This document shows positions 22,986 to 34,864 of a stretch of 64,000 nucleotides of DNA, piece by piece; position 1 is the stretch's first letter, and each line of letters starts with the position of its first letter. The position numbers and the translations under genes are program-made. Source of the stretch: Bifidobacterium criceti (lineage in GTDB: Bacteria > Actinomycetota > Actinomycetes > Actinomycetales > Bifidobacteriaceae); contig NZ_MVOH01000006.1 in NCBI RefSeq assembly GCF_002286935.1, positions 1-64,000 of the forward strand, read 5' to 3'. The notes under the pieces were generated by a model. The model saw nothing but the letters and a program-made list of their open reading frames with translations, did no database searches and was not told where the DNA came from.

Positions 22986-24782
22986 TCAGTCGTCCTCCTC
23001 CGGGTCGTAGTCGACGCCGGTCTCGGCACGCTGCTCGTCGCTGATCGGCGCCGGAGCGCCGGTGAGCGGGTCGCGGCCGCCGCCCGCCTTCGGGAACGCG
23101 ATGACGTCACGGATCGAATCGGCGCCGGCAAGCAGTGCGACGGTGCGGTCCCAACCGAGCGCGATACCCGCGTGCGGCGGCGCGCCGTACTTGAACGCCT
23201 CAAGCAGGAAGCCGAACTTGTCGTTCGCCTCTTCGGGCGTGATGCCGAGCACATTGAGGACACGGTCCTGGATGTCGTCACGGTGGATACGCACCGAACC
23301 GCCGCCCATCTCGTTGCCGTTGCACACGATGTCGTACGAATCGCTCATCGCGTGCTCGGGGTCCTCGTCGAACGTGTCGATCCAGTCCTTCGACGGCATC
23401 GTGAACGGATGGTGCATCGACGTCCACTTCGAATGGCCGACGGCCACGTCATCGTCATCGGGATCGTCGGTGCGCTTGAAGAGCGGGAAGTCGACGACCC
23501 ATGTGAACGCGAAATCGTCGGGTTTGAGCAGACCCGCGCGTTCGGCGAGTTCGACGCGCACCGCGCCAAGCAGCAGCTGCGACGATTCACGCGCACCCGC
23601 CGCGAAGAACACGGCGTCGCCATCCTCGGCGCCGACCGCTTCCTTGAGTCCCGCGCGTTCCTCTTCGGAGAGGTTCTTCGCAACGGGCCCCTTCAGTTCA
23701 CCGTCCTCGGCGAACACGACATACGCGAGGCCCTTCGCTCCGCGCTGCTTCGCCCAATCCTGCCATGCGTCGAACTGGCGGCGCGGCGTCGACGCGCCGC
23801 CCTTGAACAGCACGGCGCCGACATACGGGGCCTGGAACACGCGGAACGGCGTGTCCTTGAAGTACTCGGTGAGTTCGACGAGCTCGTTGCCGAAACGCAG
23901 GTCCGGCTTGTCCGAACCGTACTTGTCCATCGCGTCCTGCCACGTGATGCGGTTGATCGGCAGCTTGACGTCGTAGCCGTCGGCCTTCCAGATCGCCGCG
24001 ATGACCTGTTCGGCCATCGCCATGACATCCTCCTGGTCGACGAACGCCATCTCCATGTCGAGCTGTGTGAACTCAGGCTGGCGGTCGGCGCGGAAGTCCT
24101 CGTCACGGTAGCAGCGCGCGAACTGGTAGTAGCGTTCGACGCCCGCGACCATGAGCAGCTGCTTGAGCAGCTGCGGCGACTGCGGAAGCGCGTACCACGA
24201 GCCCGGCACGAGGCGCGCCGGTACGACGAAGTCGCGCGCGCCCTCCGGCGTCGACTTGATCATCGTCGGCGTCTCGACCTCGGTGAAGCCAAGCTTGTCG
24301 AGCACAGAACGCGCCGCGCGCATCATGTCCGAACGCAGCTTGACGTTGCGCTGCATCGCGGGGCGGCGCAGATCGAGGTAACGGTACTTGAGGCGCACAT
24401 CCTCGCCCGGCAGCTTGTTCTCGGATTCGTTCTCGAGCGCCGTCGACACCTGGAACGGCAGCGCGTCCGACTTCGCGAGCACATCGATCCTGTCGGCGAC
24501 GACCTCGACCTTGCCGGTCGCAAGATGGTCGTTCTCGTTGCCCTCCGGGCGCAGGCGCACATTGCCTTCGACTTCGATGACGTATTCGCTGCGCAGCGGA
24601 CGCGCCATCTCCTCATCGTTGATGACGACCTGCACGAGGCCGCTGTTGTCGCGAAGGTCGATGAACGCGACGCCGCCGTGGTCACGGCGACGGTCGACCC
24701 AACCGGCGAGCGTAACGCGCTCCCCGACGAGATCCTCGGTAACCTCGGTGGCGTGATGGGTGCGATAAGCCGTCTGGCTCAT
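22986..24782 (-). CDS. aspS: Aspartyl-tRNA synthetase
   Basis: A 598-residue class II synthetase of the bacterial type. The N-terminal anticodon-binding OB fold runs through [23 protein letters not shown]. Motif 1 lies around TEVETPTM, motif 2 is [20 protein letters not shown], the bacterial GAD insertion domain covers roughly 300-420, and motif 3 is [13 protein letters not shown]. The ATG at 24782 follows AGAGGAAGT. It comes 101 bases after hisS on the same strand; the pair is probably co-transcribed. Without other tRNA-Asn enzymes in view I cannot say whether it is discriminating. Confidence 0.96.
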   Translation of the reverse strand: MSQTAYRTHHATEVTEDLVGERVTLAGWVDRRRDHGGVAFIDLRDNSGLVQVVINDEEMARPLRSEYVIEVEGNVRLRPEGNENDHLATGKVEVVADRIDVLAKSDALPFQVSTALENESENKLPGEDVRLKYRYLDLRRPAMQRNVKLRSDMMRAARSVLDKLGFTEVETPTMIKSTPEGARDFVVPARLVPGSWYALPQSPQLLKQLLMVAGVERYYQFARCYRDEDFRADRQPEFTQLDMEMAFVDQEDVMAMAEQVIAAIWKADGYDVKLPINRITWQDAMDKYGSDKPDLRFGNELVELTEYFKDTPFRVFQAPYVGAVLFKGGASTPRRQFDAWQDWAKQRGAKGLAYVVFAEDGELKGPVAKNLSEEERAGLKEAVGAEDGDAVFFAAGARESSQLLLGAVRVELAERAGLLKPDDFAFTWVVDFPLFKRTDDPDDDDVAVGHSKWTSMHHPFTMPSKDWIDTFDEDPEHAMSDSYDIVCNGNEMGGGSVRIHRDDIQDRVLNVLGITPEEANDKFGFLLEAFKYGAPPHAGIALGWDRTVALLAGADSIRDVIAFPKAGGGRDPLTGAPAPISDEQRAETGVDYDPEEDD

Positions 24783-24883
24783 ACTTCCTCTATTCTGTAT
24801 GTATTGTTCTCTGTATTGTTCTGTTTGCTGTTCGTTTGCCGCAGGTCGTTCCCGGTCGTCGGCGTATGCCGCGCGGGCGTGGT

Positions 24884-26275
24884 TCAGGCGTGCGTCTCCA
24901 CTGTTTGCCGGGCATACACAGTATCCGGCTCCCATGACCGCGCATCGGCGTCCGTCTGCTCACCGCTGATGATGTTCTTCACCTGGTCGGGGCCGTCGTC
25001 TGCCGGGTCCTCGTTCGGGAACCAGACATAAGGAATGCCGAGTTTGTCCGCGTATTTGATTTGCTTGCCGAGTTTCGCGGCCGTCGGCGCGACGTCCGCG
25101 GCGATGCCGCGTGCGCGCAGCTGACGCGCGATCTCGTTCGATTCACCGCGGTTCTCCTCGTTCCACACGGCGACGAGGACGCACGCCGGGGAGATGCGGC
25201 TCGCCGTCGCGCCGGCGGAGTGCAGCATATACGACACGAGGCGCGACAGGCCTATCGACAGCCCGACACCGGGGTATTTGCGGCTGCCTTGCGACGCGAG
25301 GTTGTCATAGCGGCCACCGGAGCATATCGAACCAAGTGAGGATGCGCCGTCGAGGAACGTCTCGTAGACGGAACCGGTGTAGTAATCGAGGCCACGCGCG
25401 ATTTTGAGGTCCGCGATGACGGAGCCCGGGCGGATGCGCGCGGCTTCGTCGACGATCATCGTGAGTGTGTCGAGCCCTTCCTTCGCCATCGCGTACGCGT
25501 CGCCATCCATATCGATGTGGTGGATTTCGCACAGTCCGTTGAAACGGTCGATGAGCGACTGTCCATCGGATGCCGTGATCTGCGCGAGTTCGAGGCATGC
25601 GTTCGCCTGTTGTTCACTCGCCGCGCATTCGTTCACGAGCAGCCTGACGACTTCGTCGGCGCCGATCTTGTCGAGCTTGTCGATTTCCCGCAGGACGCCT
25701 TCGATGTCCGTGAGCCCGAGCCCACGGTAGAAGCCTTCGGAAAGCTTGCGGTTGTTCGCATGGACGGTCGCCTTCGGCAGACCGAACTCACGCAGCCGTT
25801 CGAGCGCGTTCACCATGACGAGCGGCAGTTCGACCTCGTAATGCTCGGGAAGCGTGCCCTCGCCGACGACGTCGATGTCGGCCTGCACGAACTCGCGGAA
25901 GCGCCCCTCCTGCGGACGCTCCCCGCGCCACACCTTCTGGATCTGCCAACGCTTGAACGGGAACGGCAGCTGCCCCGAATGCTCGACGACATAACGGCTG
26001 AGCGGGACCGTGAGGTCGAAATGCAGCCCAAGGCGCTGCTCGACGGCCGTGTCGGACTCATGGCCCACTTCCTGCAGACGCGAGAGCAGGTAGATCTCCT
26101 TGCTCGTCTCGCCTTTCTTGAGCAGGCTCGAGCCCTGTTCGACCGCACGGGTCTCGATGCCGATGAACCCGTTAAGCTCGAAGACATCACGGAGCGTGTC
26201 GATGACACGCTGCTCCACTACGCGTTCAGAGGGGAGCCACTCTGGAAAACCTGATATAGATGCACCTTTTGCCAC
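24884..26275 (-). CDS. hisS: Histidyl-tRNA synthetase
   Basis: A 463-residue class II synthetase. Motif 2 is [16 protein letters not shown], the histidine A motif is [12 protein letters not shown], and motif 3 is [11 protein letters not shown]. The C-terminal anticodon-binding domain carries [18 protein letters not shown]. The start is GTG at 26275: no Shine-Dalgarno precedes it, but TATGAT lies eight bases upstream, fitting a leaderless message. It is followed by aspS. Confidence 0.95.
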   Translation of the reverse strand: MAKGASISGFPEWLPSERVVEQRVIDTLRDVFELNGFIGIETRAVEQGSSLLKKGETSKEIYLLSRLQEVGHESDTAVEQRLGLHFDLTVPLSRYVVEHSGQLPFPFKRWQIQKVWRGERPQEGRFREFVQADIDVVGEGTLPEHYEVELPLVMVNALERLREFGLPKATVHANNRKLSEGFYRGLGLTDIEGVLREIDKLDKIGADEVVRLLVNECAASEQQANACLELAQITASDGQSLIDRFNGLCEIHHIDMDGDAYAMAKEGLDTLTMIVDEAARIRPGSVIADLKIARGLDYYTGSVYETFLDGASSLGSICSGGRYDNLASQGSRKYPGVGLSIGLSRLVSYMLHSAGATASRISPACVLVAVWNEENRGESNEIARQLRARGIAADVAPTAAKLGKQIKYADKLGIPYVWFPNEDPADDGPDQVKNIISGEQTDADARSWEPDTVYARQTVETHA

Positions 26276-26283
26276 GGTTCCAC

Positions 26284-26289
26284 ATCATA
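26284..26289 (-). promoter_or_regulatory. -10 box for leaderless hisS
   Basis: TATGAT (minus strand) lies eight bases before the GTG start of hisS. It is the best -10 match among the leaderless promoters seen here. Confidence 0.65.
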
Positions 26290-26393
26290 AGGGATGTCGC
26301 GGAAAATGTATCGATGCCATTGCCTACACTAAGTAACAAAGAGTGCGAATACGTTCTCATTCTTTCGTGTCCACCAAGCCTAAGGAGCTGACC

Positions 26394-27821
26394 ATGGCCG
26401 ACAATAACGTCACCGAATCCCAGACCAACGATCCGACGCAGCAGGCGGCTGCCCCCGAAGCGGCGAAGCACGCGAAGGCTGCGCCGACGCCGGCGGCCAT
26501 CAAGGCCCATGCTCCCTCGCCCGCCGCGTTCGCGAAGAACGCGAAGGCCGCACCGGCCGCGAAGACCGGCGGCTTCGCCGAGCAGGACATCAAGGAGGCC
26601 GAGCGGTTCGGCCGTGTCGGCGATGACGGCACCGTCTATGTCAAGGAAGGCGACGCGGAGCGCGAGGTCGGGCAGTTCCCGGACGCGTCGAAGGAAGAGG
26701 CGCTCGCTCTGTACGCACGCCGTTACCTCGACCTCAAGGCGAAGCTCGACCTGTTCGCGCAGCGTCTCAAGTCGAACTCGATCAAGCCCCGTGAAATCGA
26801 CGAAACCGTGGCGGCGCTCGACGAGGAGACCGCCAACCCCGACGTCGTCGGTGACATTCCGGCGCTGCGCAAGCAGTTCGAGGAGCTCAAGGCGCAGGCG
26901 CAGGCGAAGAAGGAGTCCATCGCCGCCGCGCGCAAGGAGGCGGTCGCGAACGCCGTCGCCGAACGCACGAAGATTGTCGAGAAGGCGGAGGAACTCGCCG
27001 CGAACCTCGGTGACAACACGAACTGGCGTTCGACGGCGGACAAGTTCCGTTCGCTCTTCGACCAGTGGCAGCAGCATCAGCGCACGACCGTCCGCATCGA
27101 CAAGTCCGACGCCGACGCGCTGTGGAAGCGTTTCTCGACCGCGCGCACGACGTTCAACCAGGCGCGCCGCAAGTGGGCGCAGGCGCGCGACAACGAGCGC
27201 GCGGCCGCTCGCAAGGCAAAGGAGGCGATCATCGCCGAGGCGAACGAACTCAAGGATTCGACCGCGTGGGCGGAGACGTCGCGCCGCTTCAACGACCTCA
27301 TGGCACGCTGGAAGCAGGCGGGACGCGCAGGACGCCAGGAGGACGACACGCTCTGGGCGCAGTTCCGCGAAGCCGCCGACACGTTCTTCAACGCGCGTCA
27401 GGCCGACCGTGAGCAGATGAACACGGCGGAGAAGGAGAACCTCGCGAAGAAGGAGGCGCTCCTCGTCAAGGCGGAGGCGCTCGTGCCGGTCAAGGACGAG
27501 ACGGAAGCGAAGAAGGCACGCCAGCAGCTCGCCGCGATCCAGGAGGAATGGGACCAGATCGGTTATGTGCCGCGCGAGGACATGCGCCGCATCGAAGGCC
27601 GCCTCGATGACGTCGACAAGCAGATCAAGGCCGTCGAGGATGCCGCATGGAAGCGCAGCGACCCGGAGGCCGACGCCCGCAAGTCGAGCTTCGAAGGCCA
27701 GCTCAAGGCGCAGCTCGACGAACTCGACGAGCGGATCGCCAAGACCGATGACCCGAAGCAGAAAGCGAAGCTCGAAGCCGAGAAGGCGACGAAGGAGCAG
27801 TGGCTCAACGCGATCATGTGA
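26394..27821 (+). CDS. DUF349-domain protein
   Basis: A 475-residue, strongly charged, alanine-rich helical protein. Residues 1-50 are an Ala/Pro-rich linker. From about 110 on it has repeated three-helix DUF349 blocks with tryptophan-containing segments such as NWRSTADKFRSLFDQW, DALWKRFSTARTTF and STAWAETSRRFNDLMARWKQ. The function of DUF349 proteins is not established. The ATG follows AAGGAGCTGACC. It diverges from hisS and ends before a strong terminator. Confidence 0.87.
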   Translation: MADNNVTESQTNDPTQQAAAPEAAKHAKAAPTPAAIKAHAPSPAAFAKNAKAAPAAKTGGFAEQDIKEAERFGRVGDDGTVYVKEGDAEREVGQFPDASKEEALALYARRYLDLKAKLDLFAQRLKSNSIKPREIDETVAALDEETANPDVVGDIPALRKQFEELKAQAQAKKESIAAARKEAVANAVAERTKIVEKAEELAANLGDNTNWRSTADKFRSLFDQWQQHQRTTVRIDKSDADALWKRFSTARTTFNQARRKWAQARDNERAAARKAKEAIIAEANELKDSTAWAETSRRFNDLMARWKQAGRAGRQEDDTLWAQFREAADTFFNARQADREQMNTAEKENLAKKEALLVKAEALVPVKDETEAKKARQQLAAIQEEWDQIGYVPREDMRRIEGRLDDVDKQIKAVEDAAWKRSDPEADARKSSFEGQLKAQLDELDERIAKTDDPKQKAKLEAEKATKEQWLNAIM

Positions 27822-27844
27822 CCGCCGCCCATAGCACAACGCAA

Positions 27845-27882
27845 AAAGGGGTGCGCACCGAGGAATCGGTGCGCACCCCTTT
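27845..27882. terminator. Bidirectional terminator between the DUF349 gene and clpC
   Basis: A 17-bp perfect stem AAAGGGGTGCGCACCGA / TCGGTGCGCACCCCTTT with a GGAA loop separates the two convergent genes. Confidence 0.92.
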
Positions 27883-27929
27883 CGTATGTGCGGTCACAGC
27901 TGTGCTGTGACGTCAGGCGTCAGCCGCGC

Positions 27930-30479
<2,550 letters not shown>

Positions 30480-30648
30480 GCTTGTCCTTCCATATATGGT
30501 GATTCCACATCACTCTACAGATTTCTTGTGACGTTTATTTCCGCGACCTTCGTTTTTTCCGATGGCCGATTACGTTATGCTTGGAGACGGTGAACGAGCC
30601 GCGTCCGGGGCACGCACGCGGCGCATGAGGCAACGCAAGGAGCATCGT

Positions 30649-31644
30649 ATGAGCGAGACAACCGCTTCCCCCAATCCCCCATCGGACATCAATCCCAAGT
30701 CGGACATCGTCGTGGGCGTCGACGGCTCCGCGGAATCGTTCGCCGCGCTGCGCTGGTCACTCCAGCAGGCACGGCTTTCCGGTCAATGCGTCAACGCCGT
30801 GTATGGATGGTCGTATTCGTGGGACATGGGGCCGGAACCGTCGACGAAGGAGGAGGCCGACGTGCTGCGCGAACGGATCGCCGACGAGCTGCATACATGG
30901 GTCGATGCCGCGTCGAAGGACATGGACATGAGCGACGAACAGATCAAGCTGACGTCGTTCCGTGCGGCCGCGAGCACGGCGCTCCTCGAGATCGGCGCGA
31001 ACGCGCAGCAGATCGTCATCGGACGCCGTTCGATGAGCCGCGTCGCGCGCTGGCTGCTGGGTTCACTCTCCTCGTCGCTCGCCGAGGAGGCGGATGTGCC
31101 CGTCACGATCATCCGCAGCGCGCAGGATGAGGACATCGATGTGCAGGACCAGATCGCAAACGCGCTTTCGCCGAACGACCAGCACGTGCATTTCGTGACG
31201 CCGCACGTCGAGATACCACGCACGGCGCGCCCGATCGTCGTCGGCGTCGACGGTTCGGACACGTCACGCCGGGCGCTTGAGTTCGCGGCGGGGCTCGCGA
31301 AACTCAACGACGCACCGCTGCACGTCATGTTCTTCTGGAGGATCAAGGACCTCGGCACGGTTCCCGGATACGAATCGAGCATCGCGCCGATGGACGTCGC
31401 GCAGCGGTACGCGATGCGCCGCCTTGAGGACTTCATCGACGCGGCCAAGCTGCCGGCGCCGCTCGATGTGACGCCGAACGCGTTCCACATCTCCCCAGGC
31501 AAGGGCCTCGTGAGCGCATCACGCTATGCGCGGCACATCGTCGTCGGTTCGCGCGGCCTGAGTGGCCTCGACGCGCATTTCCTCGGATCGGTGTCGAAAC
31601 AGGTCATCAATTCCGCGGAATGCAACGTGACCGTCGTGCACTGA
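30649..31644 (+). CDS. Tandem universal stress protein (two UspA domains)
   Basis: A 331-residue cytoplasmic protein with two Usp domains, each starting with a V(V)GVDGS segment: IVVGVDGSAESFAALRW near 19 and PIVVGVDGSDTSRRALEF near 195. The ATP-binding G-2x-G-9x-G(S/T) motif is only partly kept in domain 1 (IGRRSMSRVARWLLGS) and is clear in domain 2 (VVGSRGLSGLDAHFLGSVS). The ATG follows AAGGAGCATCGT. TATGCT near 30576 could be its -10 box. It diverges from clpC, another stress gene. Confidence 0.9.
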   Translation: MSETTASPNPPSDINPKSDIVVGVDGSAESFAALRWSLQQARLSGQCVNAVYGWSYSWDMGPEPSTKEEADVLRERIADELHTWVDAASKDMDMSDEQIKLTSFRAAASTALLEIGANAQQIVIGRRSMSRVARWLLGSLSSSLAEEADVPVTIIRSAQDEDIDVQDQIANALSPNDQHVHFVTPHVEIPRTARPIVVGVDGSDTSRRALEFAAGLAKLNDAPLHVMFFWRIKDLGTVPGYESSIAPMDVAQRYAMRRLEDFIDAAKLPAPLDVTPNAFHISPGKGLVSASRYARHIVVGSRGLSGLDAHFLGSVSKQVINSAECNVTVVH

Positions 31645-31769
31645 CGGCGTCGTGCACTGAACGCCATCATGCACATCCCATCCGCACCGACGTACACGTT
31701 CACCGTAAGCTCAGCGCATGCGCACGTATGCACGATGCGCGCATAGACTAAGGGGATTTGGAAGGCGAC

Positions 31770-32837
31770 ATGGAAGACAAGATGACGAACGGCACAGCAC
31801 ACGACGATATGGACGAGCACAACGACGGCATCGCGCACGACGCGCATGCGGACGCGCCCGGGGATGACGGGACGTCGGCGCATGAGATGGAGGCGTCGAT
31901 TTCCGCCGATTCATCCGCGCGTGAAGCGTCGGGTGACACGATGGAATTCGCGCGCCAGAATCCACCGTCGTTCGCGCCGCACAATGGCGACGGCGATGAT
32001 ACTGACAGTGACGATGATGACAAAAACGACGCCGACGACGGCGAAGGGCACGAGTCGGAACTCGGACAACGCGAGGACGGCACCGCATACCCCGACCATG
32101 AGGACCACGACGAGCAACGCCGTTCGGTGAAACGGCGCCGCCGTCTGCCGTGGATCACGATCATCATCGGCGCGTTGATATTGTGCGGCGCGTTCGGATA
32201 CCTGTATGCGAACGGCAACATCAGCGGCACGCCGCGCGCGGCGGCGATGGCATCGTGCGAACAGGAGGCGGCGAAGGCGCGCGAGGCGAAGCGGCTTGCG
32301 GACATGGCGATCACCTCGGCAAAGCAGTACATCGACGATCCGAAGACGACGATCGACGCATCCGACCTGCGCAAGCTCAACATCCTGATGGATGATGCAG
32401 GCAAGGAACCCGCGATCCCCACGTGCACGATGACGACGCGAGACAACGACCTCAAGGCGCACGCGAAGACATCGAAGGACCTGCACGATGTCTACATCAC
32501 GATCGCAAAGGAACTGCTCGCGATTACTGGTGGCACGATCAAAGGCCTCTATACCGAGACGACCGACACCGGCACGCAGACACCCACACAGGACGAAACC
32601 GAGGAGCCCGTCGAGGCGCCGACACCGACCGAGACGGTCACGGCGACGCCGACACCGACGCCATCCTCGACGACGGATACGGCGAAACCTACCCCGTCGC
32701 CGACATCATCGTCCTCCCCCACGTCGAGCGCGTCACCGTCACCGTCGGCGAACGTGTCGAAGAGTCCGTCGGCATCCGCGGATGCGTCCTCCTCTCCTTC
32801 ACCGTCCCCGTCATCACATGATGCAAGCCGCACATGA
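31770..32837 (+). CDS. Single-pass membrane protein with acidic N-terminus and Ser/Thr/Pro-rich tail
   Basis: A 355-residue protein of no recognised family. Residues 1-115 are strongly acidic and cytoplasmic, then RRSVKRRRR and one membrane helix (LPWITIIIGALILCGAFGYLYA, about 127-148). The outside part has a helical segment to about 255 and then about 100 residues of Ser/Thr/Pro-rich linker (TPTPTPSSTT, SPSPSPSS). Charge distribution makes the C-terminus extracellular. The ATG at 31770 follows GGAAGG with four-base spacing, and TAGACT at 31744 is a likely -10 box. It could be a cell-wall-spanning protein. Confidence 0.75.
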   Translation: MEDKMTNGTAHDDMDEHNDGIAHDAHADAPGDDGTSAHEMEASISADSSAREASGDTMEFARQNPPSFAPHNGDGDDTDSDDDDKNDADDGEGHESELGQREDGTAYPDHEDHDEQRRSVKRRRRLPWITIIIGALILCGAFGYLYANGNISGTPRAAAMASCEQEAAKAREAKRLADMAITSAKQYIDDPKTTIDASDLRKLNILMDDAGKEPAIPTCTMTTRDNDLKAHAKTSKDLHDVYITIAKELLAITGGTIKGLYTETTDTGTQTPTQDETEEPVEAPTPTETVTATPTPTPSSTTDTAKPTPSPTSSSSPTSSASPSPSANVSKSPSASADASSSPSPSPSSHDASRT

Positions 32838-32862
32838 GGATATCCGGCACTGATATCAGGAA

Positions 32863-32910
32863 CGCGTACAGGGCGGTGGATGACCGTTGTCATCCACCGC
32901 CCTGTACGCG
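32863..32910. terminator. 22-bp-arm hairpin between two convergent genes
   Basis: CGCGTACAGGGCGGTGGATGAC-type arm (32863-32884) pairs perfectly with 32889-32910 around loop CGTT. It sits 15 bases before the DUF3027 stop and serves both directions. Confidence 0.88.
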
Positions 32911-32925
32911 TCGGTGCCACACCTG

Positions 32926-34296
32926 TCAGTCGTGCGCCTCCTCATAGGGTCGCACTGGCGGCACCTCCGCTGCGTCCGCCGCGGCAGCCGCATCACCATC
33001 CGCCGTCGCGTCCCCGTCGGCTTTCGCTTCGAGCGACTCCTGGAAGTCCTCGCCCTGTTCCTCGGCGTCGGTCGTCAATTCGGCGACGATCTGCGTCTCG
33101 CCGACGGTGTCCTCTGTCTCGTCGCCTTCCGCGTCCGATGCGGCGATTGCCTCACGTTCCTCGTTCGTGACGACGTCGTCGGCGGCGTCGGTCAGTGAGG
33201 TTTCATCGACTTTCTCGTCGTGCGCTGCGCGCGGTTCGTCCGATATCGTATCGTCCGCGGCGCGCGTTTGCGCATCGTCGGTCGCCATCTGCACATCCGC
33301 GTCGATCGTCTCGTCCCCGTCATGTGACGTATCCGTGATGTCTACGGTATCTGTGTTGTCCGTATTGTCTGTATCGCCGGCGGTATCCACAACATCCACA
33401 GTGTCCTCGTCATCCGCCACATCCGTCGCCGACTTCGTACCGTCGTGTGCGCCGTCGTGACGTTTGGCGTCGACGACCGTCTCGATCAGTTCGACGTCGC
33501 CGCGTTCCTCACGAGGGATTTGCGCGACGATGTCGATATGCACGTCGTCGTAGGCAGGTTTGGTCTGGATCCACAGATGGCTCGGCTCGGGCGGCTCGAT
33601 CTGCGAATGCTCGCCACAGCCATGGTCGAGGGAGACGACACGTCCGTCATCGGGACTCCAGCGGTTCGCGCAGACGCCGAACATCTCGCTCAGCTCACCG
33701 CGCAACTGGATGAAAAACCCGCACGTCGAACAGGTGTTGCCGTCCGCGGTCTTCGTCGAAAGCGATTTCGGCCCATGTGGGCCGTCATACCACCGTTGCG
33801 CCGTCTGCGCGCGCCCAAGCGGGGACATGACCGACCTTCTCGACAGGTCGAATTCCTCGACCGCGTCATGGAGGTCCTCCTCGTCCGTCGTCGCGCCATC
33901 TCCGGAGACGGTCATCGTGACCGTTTCCGTTTCTGATTCGTCCATGCCCGGCTCAAGCCTCGGGTCATCCGGTTCGGTTCCGATTGCATCGGTGACCGAT
34001 AGGTCGGAGGGTTCGAGGCGGTCCTTCCACGGCACCCATGTGGGCGGAAGGAGCGCCTTGTCGGTCGGGATGAGCGTCGCCTCGTCGACGGTCCACCGGT
34101 CGTCGTCGACGTCATGGAACAACGTGACCGACCATTGCCAGCCTTCGTAGCCGACCATCGTCGCGACGAAACGGAAATCGGTCACACCATCCGAGGACGC
34201 GATGCTCGTCACGAAGTCGCCAACGTGGTCGGCATCCTCGGCGGTGTCGATCGCGACGGCGCGTGCGAGCGCCTCGGGGTCAAATGCATCTGCCAT
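32926..34296 (-). CDS. DUF3027-domain protein with long acidic tail
   Basis: A 456-residue cytoplasmic protein. Residues 1-265 are the actinobacterial DUF3027 domain, with a putative zinc-binding core CSTCGFFIQLRGELSEMFGV, CANRWSPDDGRVVS and DHGCGEHS. The remaining ~190 residues are a low-complexity Asp/Thr/Glu-rich tail with DT repeats (TDNTDNTDTVDITDT). The domain function is unknown. The ATG follows AGGAATGAACG and lies three bases after the cold-shock gene stop, so the two are one transcript. Confidence 0.83.
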   Translation of the reverse strand: MADAFDPEALARAVAIDTAEDADHVGDFVTSIASSDGVTDFRFVATMVGYEGWQWSVTLFHDVDDDRWTVDEATLIPTDKALLPPTWVPWKDRLEPSDLSVTDAIGTEPDDPRLEPGMDESETETVTMTVSGDGATTDEEDLHDAVEEFDLSRRSVMSPLGRAQTAQRWYDGPHGPKSLSTKTADGNTCSTCGFFIQLRGELSEMFGVCANRWSPDDGRVVSLDHGCGEHSQIEPPEPSHLWIQTKPAYDDVHIDIVAQIPREERGDVELIETVVDAKRHDGAHDGTKSATDVADDEDTVDVVDTAGDTDNTDNTDTVDITDTSHDGDETIDADVQMATDDAQTRAADDTISDEPRAAHDEKVDETSLTDAADDVVTNEEREAIAASDAEGDETEDTVGETQIVAELTTDAEEQGEDFQESLEAKADGDATADGDAAAAADAAEVPPVRPYEEAHD

Positions 34297-34299
34297 CGT

Positions 34300-34689
34300 T
34301 CATTCCTGTACATCGAAGTTGTCGGCGACGGCGCGCAACAGCTGCGCGAGCTTGCGGCTGTCCGTCTGTGACGGGTAGCGGTGGCGGCGTAGCTGGTTGC
34401 CGGCGTTGTCGAGGAGCTTGATGAGGTCTTCGACGATCGCGGCCATGTCATCCGGCTTCGGCCGCGTCGCCTTGACAAGCGACGGCGCCGACTTGACGAG
34501 CGTCACGCTCATCGCGACGGGGCCACGGTTGCCGTCGACGACCGAGTATTCGACCCGGGCGCCTTTGCGCAGCTCGTTCACCCCTTCCGGCAACGAGGTC
34601 TGCGGAAGGAACACATCCGGACCGTCATCGCCGGTGATGAATCCAAATCCCTTCTTCGCATCGAACCAACGTACACGTCCGCTAGGCAT
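34300..34689 (-). CDS. Cold-shock-domain protein with C-terminal extension
   Basis: A 129-residue nucleic-acid-binding protein. Residues 1-65 form the cold-shock domain with RNP1 KKGFGFIT and RNP2-like DVFLPQTS. A further ~60 helical residues follow (DDMAAIVEDLIKLLDNAGNQ and on), a layout known in actinobacterial CspB-type proteins. The start at 34689 gives MPSGRVRWFD and follows GAGAGGTGGAC; an in-frame ATG 13 codons upstream lacks a site. The extension may mediate oligomerisation. It is the first gene of a pair with the DUF3027 gene. Confidence 0.87.
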   Translation of the reverse strand: MPSGRVRWFDAKKGFGFITGDDGPDVFLPQTSLPEGVNELRKGARVEYSVVDGNRGPVAMSVTLVKSAPSLVKATRPKPDDMAAIVEDLIKLLDNAGNQLRRHRYPSQTDSRKLAQLLRAVADNFDVQE

Positions 34690-34864
34690 GTCCACCTCTC
34701 CACTGTTGTCCCCATGTCCGTCCGACATGGTGCTGTTCCGTCATGGCGCGGGGAACTGCCCGCGCGTAATACCAAAGGTTCATTCTACCGCACATGCCGC
34801 GCATCCGTCGAATGTCTGCGTTCGATGTCGGCGTACGGCACGCCAGCGCCGTACGCCGACATCG

